A stretch of 9,693 nucleotides of DNA from JAUWMI01 sp964630455 (GTDB lineage: Bacteria; Sumerlaeota; Sumerlaeia; MWCT01; JAUWMI01). The stretch is from NCBI GenBank assembly GCA_964630455.1, contig CAZVVA010000151.1, positions 1 to 9,693 of the forward strand. The letters are read 5' to 3'. The notes beneath the pieces were generated by a model. That model saw nothing but the letters and a program-made list of their open reading frames with translations. It searched no databases and was not told the origin of the DNA. The translations under genes were made by a program, and so were the position numbers. This document shows, one piece after another, positions 1 to 6,377 of this stretch; the stretch's first letter is position 1, and every line of letters begins with the position of its first letter.

Positions 1-620
1 ATCTCAACGAGCTCGTCCATTAATACTTCGTTAATGTGCAGACGTCCTGCAGTGTCTATAATCACCAGATCGCGTGCCTCTTTGCGGGCAAATTCAACGG
101 CGTTCTTCGCAATGGCAACTGGTTTCTTTTGTTTTCCCTGGTCGTATGATGGCACACCGACCTGCTTGCCCACAACCCGCAGCTGATGGATCGCTGCAGG
201 CCGGTAGACATCGCACGGCACCAGCAATGGCTTCCAGTCCTGTTTCATGTAGCGCTTGGCAAGTTTTCCAGCCAACGTCGTTTTCCCTGACCCTTGCAGG
301 CCAAGCAGAAGGACGATGTTTATAGTGCTCGGCTGCAAGGAAAATGGCTGGCTCGGGCCTCCCATGGTATTGATCAGCTCGTCGTGAACGATCTTGATTA
401 CTTGCTGGCCAGGGGTTATGCTAGTCAGCACTTCACTGCCTATGGCTTTCTCTGTGACACGCGTAACGAACTCCTTCACGACGCGAAAATGAACATCTGC
501 CTCCAGCAGTGCCAGCCTAACGTCTCGCATCGCATCGCGAATGTTGCGTTCACTGATAGCACCAAGGCCACGCAGATTCTTGAAGATGCGTTCGAACTTT
601 TCTCCTAGCGCTTCAAACAT
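1..620 (-). CDS. ffh: Signal recognition particle GTPase Ffh, N-terminal part (runs off left edge)
   Basis: Ffh is the SRP54-type GTPase that binds 4.5S/SRP RNA and signal sequences of nascent membrane proteins and delivers ribosomes to FtsY. Reading the minus strand from ATG at 620 gives 206 codons without a stop. Residues 1-90 form the four-helix N domain (starts MFEALGEKFERIFKNLRG, contains DVRLALLEADV). The G domain follows with the P-loop GLQGSGKTT (107-115), DVYRPAA (137-143) and DTAGR (189-193), all in the order and spacing typical of Ffh rather than FtsY, which would carry an acidic N-terminal extension. The remaining G domain and the methionine-rich M domain lie outside the window. 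A weak AGGG Shine-Dalgarno sits six bases before the ATG, and the gene follows ylxM by 19 bases, the classic arrangement. Identification is firm; only completeness is unknown. Confidence 0.97.
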   Translation of the reverse strand, partial: MFEALGEKFERIFKNLRGLGAISERNIRDAMRDVRLALLEADVHFRVVKEFVTRVTEKAIGSEVLTSITPGQQVIKIVHDELINTMGGPSQPFSLQPSTINIVLLLGLQGSGKTTLAGKLAKRYMKQDWKPLLVPCDVYRPAAIHQLRVVGKQVGVPSYDQGKQKKPVAIAKNAVEFARKEARDLVIIDTAGRLHINEVLMDELVE

Positions 621-639
621 ACTCTGCCCTACTTGCTGT

Positions 640-1071
640 TTAACTCAGTAACCGTAGAATACGGTCGAGATCCTTCACAATCCAATTGACATTATATATG
701 ATGCCCTTTTTCTGAAGCGTCTTTTTCACGTTACGGATTATCTGCTTTGTCTCGTCGAGCCTTGCCTGGCGGGCCGTGTGCGAATTTCTTGCGGCTGCCG
801 GCTGCCGATTGCCCTGCGCTAAAAACCCGAGTTGTGCCTCGTAGTGCTCAAGGGTACTCTTGGCGTGCTTGACCGCATCGTGAATCGCCTGGCGCGAGAC
901 GTTGTACTCACGCGCAATCTCGCCAAACGATAGATCGTCCACGTAATGTAGCTTCATGAATTCATGCTGCTTCTCGGTTAATAATCTCCCATAAAGATCA
1001 AGTAGCTGTCCGATACGGACGATCCGCGGAATTAAGGCATCTGTGCTGGACTGGGCAAAAGACTTTGGCAC
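640..1071 (-). CDS. ylxM: YlxM/UPF0122 family helix-turn-helix protein, SRP operon partner
   Basis: 143 residues from a GTG start at 1071; a stop lies six codons upstream, so no longer start is possible. The core matches the YlxM (UPF0122) family: LLTEKQ (30-35) and LHYVDDLSFGEIAREYN into VSRQAIHDAVKHA (41-70), a sigma-70 region-4-like helix-turn-helix. YlxM proteins are almost always encoded just ahead of ffh, as here, and are linked to signal recognition particle function; the molecular role is not well settled. Oddities: known members are about 100-115 residues and end after the helix that follows the HTH, whereas this one continues with a Q/A/R-rich linker (about 85-105) and a basic C-terminal segment of about 38 residues (DETKQIIRNVKKTLQKKG, then VNWIVKDLDRILRLL) that looks helical. 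Shine-Dalgarno is poor (GGCAG-type). Cotranscribed with ffh. Confidence 0.9.
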   Translation of the reverse strand: MPKSFAQSSTDALIPRIVRIGQLLDLYGRLLTEKQHEFMKLHYVDDLSFGEIAREYNVSRQAIHDAVKHAKSTLEHYEAQLGFLAQGNRQPAAARNSHTARQARLDETKQIIRNVKKTLQKKGIIYNVNWIVKDLDRILRLLS

Positions 1072-1143
1072 TTTTTCTGCCTATTGCCTATGTTTTCTGG
1101 ATATTGGGTGTCAAAGTAAATATCTTTACACACAAAGCATGAT

Positions 1144-1173
1144 AAATTACGCAGCCATCTCTGGCTATGTCAA
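1144..1173 (-). promoter_or_regulatory. Candidate sigma-70 promoter of ylxM-ffh with an inverted repeat in the spacer
   Basis: On the minus strand a perfect TTGACA (1168-1173) is followed after 18 bases by TAATTT (1144-1149, only 3 of 6 matches to TATAAT). The spacer contains the perfect inverted repeat AGCCA-GAGA-TGGCT (1153-1166), which could be an operator or chance. A second TTGACA lies nearer the gene at 1109-1114 but has no good -10 at a usual distance. Position about 75 bases before the GTG of ylxM is plausible. The call rests on hexamer match only. Confidence 0.35.
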
Positions 1174-1407
1174 GAGAAAAGTGGTTTAGCGACCAGTATG
1201 CACAGGGTCTTCTATTGTGCCGGAGTTGCATGCTGTTCACGTATTTCCCCCGGGAGACAAGGCGCAGGCGCTCAGCTCATTGGCTTCCATAGCACAAGGC
1301 TGATTAAACCCGAACTCGGCAGAAAAGGAGCTCAATTTCTCGTCCGTGTAACCCGTGAGGGCCGCTTATCTGTATGGATTGAAGTACTGTAGGGGGTGCT
1401 TTTTCTG
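1174..1407. other. Gene-poor stretch between the divergent ylxM-ffh and glycosyltransferase units
   Basis: Together with its flanks (1072-1526) this is the only stretch over 300 bases without a supported gene. The only open frame of note is a 64-codon plus-strand one at 1198-1392. It has no Shine-Dalgarno, is rich in Cys and Arg and resembles no family I know, so I do not call it. I looked for tRNA, SRP RNA and common riboswitch signatures and saw none. The right part (1400-1480) becomes strongly AT-rich, as expected for a promoter region. Confidence 0.5.
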
Positions 1408-1437
1408 TTGATTGTTTGACATATCTTCGCTTATATT
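1408..1437 (+). promoter_or_regulatory. Possible promoter region of the plus-strand cluster
   Basis: TTGATT (1408-1413) and TATATT (1432-1437, 5 of 6 to TATAAT) are separated by 18 bases in an AT-rich stretch. A perfect TTGACA also lies at 1416-1421 but its best partner, TTAAAT at 1443-1448, is 21 bases away, longer than usual. A 13-base inverted repeat, GCTTTT-T-AAAAGC (1451-1463), follows and could be a protein-binding site. All of this is pattern matching only. Confidence 0.25.
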
Positions 1438-1514
1438 ACGTTTTAAATAGGCTTTTTAAAAGCATTTAGGATTGTGATTTTTTATTGGCATCGCTTGCTG
1501 GTAGTCATGCCAAA

Positions 1515-1520
1515 AGGGGA
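1515..1520 (+). promoter_or_regulatory. Shine-Dalgarno deciding the glycosyltransferase start
   Basis: AGGGGA lies six bases before the ATG at 1527. The frame is open further upstream to a TTG at 1485, but that codon has no ribosome binding site and would add 14 residues ahead of the normal beginning of the fold. Confidence 0.7.
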
Positions 1521-1526
1521 TGTTAC

Positions 1527-2399
1527 ATGGGCCATACTGAGTCAACGGTATCTGTTATCATTCCTATCTACAACGAGGCGGGAACCATCGGTCAGGTGGT
1601 TTCCGACATTCGCCGGAGTATGGCGGATCGTAATCCTTTTGAAATTATAATTGTTGATGATGGATCAACGGACGGGGTTGCTCGCTCAGACGTTCCCGGC
1701 ATGGTGGATAAGTTTATTTCTCACAAGACGAACTGTGGCTATGGAGCGGCGCTCAAAACCGGTTTTCGCAACGCGGCAGGCGACGTTATTGTTATTATAG
1801 ACGGAGATGGGACATACCCAGCCAGCTCAATACCCGAGTTGCTTTCGGCGCTGAAATCGTGCGATATGGCGGTGGGTGCCCGAACTGGCCGGGAGGTTCA
1901 TATTCCATTTTTTCGCCAGCCAGCTAAGTATATCCTCAGTCGGCTGGCCAATTTTCTTGCGGAAACGCGCATTCCTGACCTTAATTCCGGACTTCGTGTA
2001 TTTAAGAAATCAGCGCTTGAACCTTTCCTGAATATTCTCCCTCGAGGGTTCTCGCTTACCACCACGCTGACCCTTGCGTTCGTGTGCAATGATCTCCAGG
2101 TGGAGTACGTTCCGATTGACTATTACGCACGCAAGGGCAAATCAAAGATCCGGCCGATCCGCGATACGAAGAACATTATCCTCACAATTATCCGAACTAT
2201 CCTATATTTCAATCCCCTGAAGGTTTGTATTCCTGCTGGACTGATTCTGCTGGGGCTGGCCTTTGGGGTATTGGCATTTAGCTATTTTGCCATGGACCGG
2301 ATTATGGACGGCACAGTGGCTGTACTGACATTGACCGGAATTCAGGTGATGGTTATCGGGCTGCTTGCTGATCTGATTGCTAAGCGGAGCATTAAATGA
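1527..2399 (+). CDS. Family 2 glycosyltransferase, DPM1/GtrB-like, membrane-anchored
   Basis: 290 residues. The GT-A fold begins at VSVIIPIYNEAGTIG (8-22), with VDDGSTDG (43-50) for nucleotide binding and the metal-binding DGDGTYP (92-98), then DLNSGLRVF (151-159) and GKSKIRPIRD (204-213), which are hallmarks of the dolichyl/polyprenyl-phosphate mannose or glucose synthase group. Two hydrophobic segments follow (about 233-253 and 264-286), as in GtrB/DPM-like enzymes with membrane anchors. Such enzymes move a sugar from GDP- or UDP-sugar to a polyprenyl phosphate at the cytoplasmic face, making a lipid-linked donor for later transfer outside. The exact sugar cannot be read from sequence. The stop codon overlaps the start of the next gene by ATGA, so translation of the two is probably coupled. 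It is the first gene of the plus-strand cluster. Confidence 0.9.
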   Translation: MGHTESTVSVIIPIYNEAGTIGQVVSDIRRSMADRNPFEIIIVDDGSTDGVARSDVPGMVDKFISHKTNCGYGAALKTGFRNAAGDVIVIIDGDGTYPASSIPELLSALKSCDMAVGARTGREVHIPFFRQPAKYILSRLANFLAETRIPDLNSGLRVFKKSALEPFLNILPRGFSLTTTLTLAFVCNDLQVEYVPIDYYARKGKSKIRPIRDTKNIILTIIRTILYFNPLKVCIPAGLILLGLAFGVLAFSYFAMDRIMDGTVAVLTLTGIQVMVIGLLADLIAKRSIK

Positions 2400-3847
2400 A
2401 GATCCTGTTTCTTAATCCGCCAACATTGACAGGCGAGATCTATATGAAGGAGCTCGGCCGGTGCGGGCGAAGAGCCGTGGCCGGAGAGTTCTGGCCGCAA
2501 ACCGGTCTGGCATACCTTGCTGCGGTAGTTGAGGGTCAAGGCCATGAGGCCCGGATCATTGACAGCATGGCTGTGGGGATGGGCATCGAGGAGCTCATCC
2601 GTGAAGTCCAGGCATGGCAAGCTCCCCTTATCGTAGCTGGAACCTCAACGCCAACCTTTCTTAACGATGCGGAAGTACTGCGGCGGCTCAGCGGCTCGCA
2701 TCGTGTCATAAAGGCCTTTGCCGGAACACACGTTTCGGCACTTCCTGAACAGTCGCTTGAGCAGAGTGATGCTGATTTTCTGTTTATTAATGAGGCCGAG
2801 GAGACCATAAAAGAAGTGGCGGAAGTGCTGTCAAAAGACGTGGCAGAATCAGCAGATCTGGGCGGCTTGCTTGAGCCCATCCAGGGGCTTGCGGTTCGAA
2901 CAGAGACCGGGATTCGTCTCACTCCGCCTCGCCCGTATGTCCCGAATCTCGACACGCTCCCATACCCAGCGCGTCATCTGCTGCCCAATGAGGCATACTA
3001 TATGCCGTTTTTCGATAAAGAGCCATTCGTCACAGTCATTCCAACTCGGGGGTGTCCGTGGCAGTGTACGTTTTGCCGTGCGGGAAAGGTCTGGGGTCGC
3101 AGGGTACGCACCCGAAGTGTAGAGAATGTTCTTGGGGAAATTCAGCAGATTCTTGAAGAGCTGGGGATTTCTAAGATTGTATTCATGACTGATGCTCTTA
3201 CGCTTAACACAAAATGGGCAAAGGAGTTCTTTAAGACCATCGTTTCCGCTAATCTCGTGTTTGACTGGATTTGCAACAGCCGGGTTGATGCTGTTGGTCT
3301 CGAAATGCTTCAGCTCATGAAGCAGGCAGGCTGCAAGTTGATCTCGTATGGAGTTGAGTCGGGGAATCAGGGGATTCTGGATGCCTGCAAGAAGGGGATT
3401 CATCTGGAAGATTCTGTTAACGCAATTAACTGGACACGTCAGGCCGGGATTCTTTCGATGGCATACTTTATCCTGGGTCTGCCTGGTGAAACACATCAGA
3501 CGATTAACGAGACCATAGCGTTTGCCAAGCATCTGAATCCCGATTATGTGAATTTTCACATTGCGACGCCTTTTCCGGGTACTGCGCTGTATGAGCAGGC
3601 TGCGGAGGCTGGTTGGCTTACAACCAACAACTGGGCTGACTACGAAGAGGAAGGGTCAGCGGTGATGCGCACAGCGAATTTGTCGCCGGAGGAGCTGATG
3701 CGGGCACAACGACGGGCCATGCGTGAATTTTACATGCGGCCAGGCCAGCTGTTCAGGGAGTTGAAAGGTATTCGCTCAAGAGCGCAGTTACGGTCGCGAC
3801 TCCACGCCGGGATGCGTGTTCTGAACACACTGTTTCGTGGCAAGTAG
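2396..3847 (+). CDS. B12-binding-type radical SAM protein
   Basis: 483 residues, GGAG ribosome site six bases before the ATG. The first ~150 residues look like a cobalamin-binding Rossmann domain: MKILFLNPP at the start, EFWPQTGLAYLAAVVEGQGHEARIID (31-56), and FAGTHVSALPE (108-118). No DxHxxG motif is visible, as in many class B/BchE-like enzymes that bind cobalamin base-off without a His ligand. The radical SAM core starts at TRGCPWQCTFC (217-227), giving the Cx3Cx2C cluster ligands C220, C224 and C227, followed by GVESGNQGILDACKKG and FILGLPGET typical of the BchE/Elp3-like superfamily. The C-terminal ~80 residues are basic and helical. Family members carry out methylations, cyclisations and other radical reactions on lipids, tetrapyrroles, hopanoids and antibiotics; the substrate here is unknown. 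Translational coupling to the glycosyltransferase suggests a lipid-linked or glycan substrate. Confidence 0.9.
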   Translation: MKILFLNPPTLTGEIYMKELGRCGRRAVAGEFWPQTGLAYLAAVVEGQGHEARIIDSMAVGMGIEELIREVQAWQAPLIVAGTSTPTFLNDAEVLRRLSGSHRVIKAFAGTHVSALPEQSLEQSDADFLFINEAEETIKEVAEVLSKDVAESADLGGLLEPIQGLAVRTETGIRLTPPRPYVPNLDTLPYPARHLLPNEAYYMPFFDKEPFVTVIPTRGCPWQCTFCRAGKVWGRRVRTRSVENVLGEIQQILEELGISKIVFMTDALTLNTKWAKEFFKTIVSANLVFDWICNSRVDAVGLEMLQLMKQAGCKLISYGVESGNQGILDACKKGIHLEDSVNAINWTRQAGILSMAYFILGLPGETHQTINETIAFAKHLNPDYVNFHIATPFPGTALYEQAAEAGWLTTNNWADYEEEGSAVMRTANLSPEELMRAQRRAMREFYMRPGQLFRELKGIRSRAQLRSRLHAGMRVLNTLFRGK

Positions 3848-3943
3848 AAGCGCATGCGGCGCATGGAATTGTATTGACAAGGCTTTGACGTTTCCGGTAA
3901 CTCTCTTCTGAAATAACGTTGGGGGACAAAATGGAAGGTACCC
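3848..3943 (+). promoter_or_regulatory. 96-base gap with inverted repeat and possible internal promoter
   Basis: This is the largest gap inside the plus-strand cluster. It starts with the inverted repeat CATGCG-G-CGCATG (3853-3865), which could form only a short hairpin and has no T tract. It then carries TTGACA (3874-3879) and TTGACG (3885-3890); the latter is 18 bases from TGAAAT (3909-3914, 4 of 6 to TATAAT). This may let the downstream small-membrane-protein/carbamoyltransferase genes be transcribed separately. It ends in GGAAGG (3933-3938), five bases before the next ATG. Confidence 0.3.
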
Positions 3944-4192
3944 ATGGGCGTGCTGGACATTGTGAAGCAATACTGGCGTCTTGTGCTGTTTTTCATCGGA
4001 TTGGCAGTGCTCATTTATAGTGTTTTCTACTTCAAGGATCGTGCGCCGATCCTGAAAGAATTCCTCGTCTTTCTTAAAGAACGGAAACTCTGGTGGATGA
4101 CCCCTATTGCAGTGGTTCTGGTGCTAATTGGCTTGCTTATCATTCTAACCGAGAGTTCAGCCCTGGCCCCCCTAATCTATGCCATCTTTTAA
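3944..4192 (+). CDS. DUF5989 (SxtK-like) small membrane protein with N-terminal extension
   Basis: 82 residues, with a GGAAGG ribosome site five bases upstream. Residues 36-82 match what I know of DUF5989/SxtK proteins: ILKEFLVFLKERKLWW, a membrane segment (about 51-69), then the conserved tail SSALAPLIYAIF. DUF5989 proteins are usually only about 50 residues with one membrane segment and sit beside SxtJ-type proteins and NodU/SxtI carbamoyltransferases, exactly the company found here. This copy has an additional ~35 residues that contain a second membrane segment (about 13-30, LVLFFIGLAVLIYSVFYF). The function of the family is not known; a role in anchoring or assisting the carbamoyltransferase at the membrane is inference. 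Family assignment rests on motif memory and neighbours, not a search. Confidence 0.8.
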   Translation: MGVLDIVKQYWRLVLFFIGLAVLIYSVFYFKDRAPILKEFLVFLKERKLWWMTPIAVVLVLIGLLIILTESSALAPLIYAIF

Positions 4193-4202
4193 TCCCGGTA
4201 TC

Positions 4203-4442
4203 ATGAAACAGGTGTTTACATTTTTTCTCAAGGTAGTTAAGTGGATTGGGCGCAGGATTGGTGTGCTTATTACTATCATGCTGCTTACTGTAGTATACAG
4301 CACAATATTTGCCCTGACGGCCATTCTCCTCAAGCTGAGCGGGAAGCGTCTCTTGCCTGACTGTAAGAAAGGGGCACAAACCTACTGGCTTCCAAAGGAG
4401 AAAATCGAGCCCACCATGGATTCTATGCGCCGACAGTTCTAA
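4203..4442 (+). CDS. Short SxtJ-like membrane protein
   Basis: 79 residues from ATG at 4203; an in-frame ATG at 4179 would give 87 residues and a 14-base overlap with the DUF5989 gene. Neither has a good Shine-Dalgarno, so the start is uncertain and coupling to upstream translation is likely. The protein has a basic amphipathic N-terminus (MKQVFTFFLKVVKWIGRR), one long hydrophobic segment (about 18-44) and a soluble tail with YWLPKE (61-66) ending in MRRQF. The YWxPKE/RE motif and the terminal QF are typical of the C-terminal half of SxtJ-family proteins, which are usually about 130 residues with further N-terminal membrane helices. Those helices are missing here; part of that hydrophobic content may be supplied by the extended upstream protein. 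Function unknown; always seen with carbamoyltransferases of the SxtI/NodU type in my recollection. Confidence 0.72.
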   Translation: MKQVFTFFLKVVKWIGRRIGVLITIMLLTVVYSTIFALTAILLKLSGKRLLPDCKKGAQTYWLPKEKIEPTMDSMRRQF

Positions 4443-4483
4443 GCAGTGTGGGTGTGGATGCCGGATTTCAGGGTAAATTCAAC

Positions 4484-4488
4484 GGAAG
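4484..4488 (+). promoter_or_regulatory. Shine-Dalgarno deciding the carbamoyltransferase start
   Basis: GGAAG lies eight bases before the ATG at 4497. The frame is open back to an ATG at 4446, but that would add 17 residues (with MWVWMPDFRVNS) unlike any carbamoyltransferase N-terminus, whereas MYILGISAFYHDAAA is the canonical beginning. Confidence 0.6.
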
Positions 4489-4496
4489 TAGAATCT

Positions 4497-6233
4497 ATGT
4501 ACATTCTTGGCATTTCGGCATTTTATCATGATGCAGCCGCGGCTCTGGTGAAGGATGGGAAGCTGGTTGCTGCGGCATCGGAAGAACGCTTTAGCCGCAA
4601 GAAACACGATGAGCGCTTCCCGTTCCATGCTATTGACTATTGCTTAGGAACAGAGAATATTTCGGTTCAGGATCTTGACTACGTCGCTTTCTATGATAAG
4701 CCATTTGTTAAGTTCGAGCGTCTGCTTTTCACCTACCTCTCCTACTTCCCTCGGGGCATCAAATCGTTTCTCACGGCAATGCCGATCTGGCTAAAGCGAA
4801 AATTGTGGACAAAGATCATTATTCAAAAAGAACTTGGATTTGAAAATGAGATTCTGTTCTGTGACCATCACCTCTCGCATGCGGCGAGCGCTTTTTTGGT
4901 GTCTCCGTTTGAGGAGGCAGCGATCCTGACCCTGGATGGCGTGGGCGAGTGGTCTACTGCGACTCACGGTATTGGCAAAGGCACTGACATCACGCTGATC
5001 CAAGAAATTCGTTTCCCCCACTCGCTAGGCTTGCTCTACAGCGCCTTTACTTACTATCTTGGCTTCAGAGTGAACAGCGCAGAATATAAGGTCATGGGGC
5101 TGGCTCCGTATGGAAAGCCAACGTACTACGATAAAGTGCGCGAGCTGGTGGACATCCGCGATGATGGTAGTTTTATGCTTAACATGAAGTATTTTGAATA
5201 CCCGTATGGGCTGAGGATGACCAACGGGCATTTCGATCGGCTATTTGGCGGGCCACCGCGCGTGCCTGAGAGTCGCCTGACCCAACGCGAGTTCGATATT
5301 GCTGCGAGCATCCAAAAAGTGACAGATGAGATTATGGTGAAAGCGGCTAATCACCTTTACAGAGAAACGCGGATGAAGAATCTGTGTCTTGCAGGTGGCG
5401 TTGCCTTGAATTGTGTAGCAAACGGGAAGATTCTGAGGGAAACACCCTTTGAGCATCTGTTTATTCAACCGGCTGCAGGAGATGCGGGCGGGGCGATTGG
5501 CGCGGCTTTCTACCTCTACAATACCATCCTCCGTAATCCACGCTCGTTCGTGATGGAAGATGCGTACTACGGGCCGGAATATGGTCGGGAAGAGATCAAA
5601 CAGTTTCTTGACAAGCACGCAATTCCCTATACCGAGCTCACACGAGAGGTGCTGGTGAAGCGGGTAGCGGAGCTGATTGATCAACAGCACGTGGTGGGCT
5701 GGTTCCAGGGCCGGATGGAATTTGGCCCGAGAGCACTGGGAAGTCGCAGTATCCTTGCGGACCCGCGAAATCCGAAAATGAAAGATATCCTGAATCTCAA
5801 GATAAAATTGCGCGAAGGATTTAGGCCTTTTGCGCCCACGGTGCTTGAGGAGCGGGTGGCTGATTATTTTGAATTCAATGGTGCGAGCCCATTTATGCTC
5901 CTGGTGGCCCAGGTTAGAGAGGATAAGCGCGTCATCCCGTCGGTAACGCACGTGGACGGTTCGGCGCGGCTGCAGACAATCTCGCGCACAAGCAATCCGC
6001 TTTACTATGATCTGATTAGCGAATTCGAAAAGCGCACTGGTGTGCCGGTTATTATTAACACCTCATTCAATGTCCGCGGCGAGCCGATTGTATGCACGGC
6101 GCTGGATGCCTATCGATGTTTTGTGCGCACAAAAATGGACGAGCTAGTGATGGGTCCATTTCTGCTGAGCAAAGAGGATAAGCATCCAGATGCCCCGGAG
6201 CTTTTGAAAGGCGTGAAGCTCGAAAAGGATTGA
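4497..6233 (+). CDS. NodU/TobZ/SxtI-type O-carbamoyltransferase
   Basis: 578 residues, the normal length for the family (TobZ is about 570). These enzymes make carbamoyl-adenylate from carbamoyl phosphate and ATP in a C-terminal YrdC-like domain, then transfer the carbamoyl group to a hydroxyl of a sugar, aminoglycoside, Nod factor or saxitoxin precursor in a Kae1-like N-terminal domain. Seen here: MYILGISAFYHDAAAAL (1-17); the HxxxH metal site in HHLSHAASAF (H124, H128) and D147 in LDGVGEW, spaced as in TobZ; VMGLAPYGKP (199-208); LAGGVALN (298-305); AAGDAGGAIGAA with D329; then the YrdC-like part with GWFQGRMEFGPRALGSRS (401-418), FRPFAP (442-447) and NTSFNVRGEP (521-530). All key residues are intact, so it should be active. 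The gene follows the SxtJ-like gene by 54 bases, giving an SxtK-SxtJ-SxtI-like order. The acceptor is unknown; saxitoxin itself is not implied. Confidence 0.95.
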   Translation: MYILGISAFYHDAAAALVKDGKLVAAASEERFSRKKHDERFPFHAIDYCLGTENISVQDLDYVAFYDKPFVKFERLLFTYLSYFPRGIKSFLTAMPIWLKRKLWTKIIIQKELGFENEILFCDHHLSHAASAFLVSPFEEAAILTLDGVGEWSTATHGIGKGTDITLIQEIRFPHSLGLLYSAFTYYLGFRVNSAEYKVMGLAPYGKPTYYDKVRELVDIRDDGSFMLNMKYFEYPYGLRMTNGHFDRLFGGPPRVPESRLTQREFDIAASIQKVTDEIMVKAANHLYRETRMKNLCLAGGVALNCVANGKILRETPFEHLFIQPAAGDAGGAIGAAFYLYNTILRNPRSFVMEDAYYGPEYGREEIKQFLDKHAIPYTELTREVLVKRVAELIDQQHVVGWFQGRMEFGPRALGSRSILADPRNPKMKDILNLKIKLREGFRPFAPTVLEERVADYFEFNGASPFMLLVAQVREDKRVIPSVTHVDGSARLQTISRTSNPLYYDLISEFEKRTGVPVIINTSFNVRGEPIVCTALDAYRCFVRTKMDELVMGPFLLSKEDKHPDAPELLKGVKLEKD

Positions 6234-6250
6234 AACAGGTACGTAGATTG

Positions 6251-6278
6251 GTATGGGCGTATTGCAATACGCCCCTAC
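6251..6278. repeat. REP-like palindromic repeat between convergent genes
   Basis: A perfect 20-base palindrome, GGGCGTATTGCAATACGCCC (6255-6274), is extended on both sides by GTA and TAC with one mismatched pair, making 28 bases. It has no T tract, so it is not a standard intrinsic terminator, although a transcript hairpin from either strand could still slow polymerase or protect 3' ends. The form (GTAGGGGCG...CGCCCCTAC) is familiar as a dispersed intergenic palindrome in many bacterial genomes; only one copy is visible in this window. Confidence 0.7.
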
Positions 6279-6377
6279 AAAAGCGTAGGTAGACGATTTT
6301 CACTCCCCTGTCCCACCATAGCACCGATAGACGATATAGAGATAGTGTGCTGTCCTTTAAGCAGCGATATGAGGAAG

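Noticed and set aside
74..608. Two overlapping plus-strand open frames at the left end
   Set aside because: Both are antisense to ffh, whose N and G domain motifs are unmistakable on the minus strand.
1198..1392. 64-codon open frame on the plus strand in the intergenic region
   Set aside because: No ribosome binding site, Cys/Arg-rich composition without recognisable domain, and no operon context; more likely chance.
1485..1526. TTG start extending the glycosyltransferase by 14 residues
   Set aside because: The ATG at 1527 has a strong AGGGGA six bases upstream and begins where the family fold begins; the TTG has none.
2849..3559. 236-codon open frame antisense to the radical SAM gene
   Set aside because: The plus-strand frame has clear radical SAM motifs throughout; the antisense translation has no family features and is a shadow of it.
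3853..3865. Intrinsic terminator after the radical SAM gene
   Set aside because: The inverted repeat has 5-6 base arms, almost no loop room and no following T tract.
5241..5951. 236-codon open frame antisense to the carbamoyltransferase gene
   Set aside because: It lies entirely within well-conserved carbamoyltransferase motifs on the other strand and its translation resembles nothing.
3944..6233. Saxitoxin biosynthesis locus
   Set aside because: Only the SxtI/J/K-like trio is present; no SxtA polyketide synthase-like protein, amidinotransferase or dioxygenases are seen, and this trio occurs widely outside toxin clusters.
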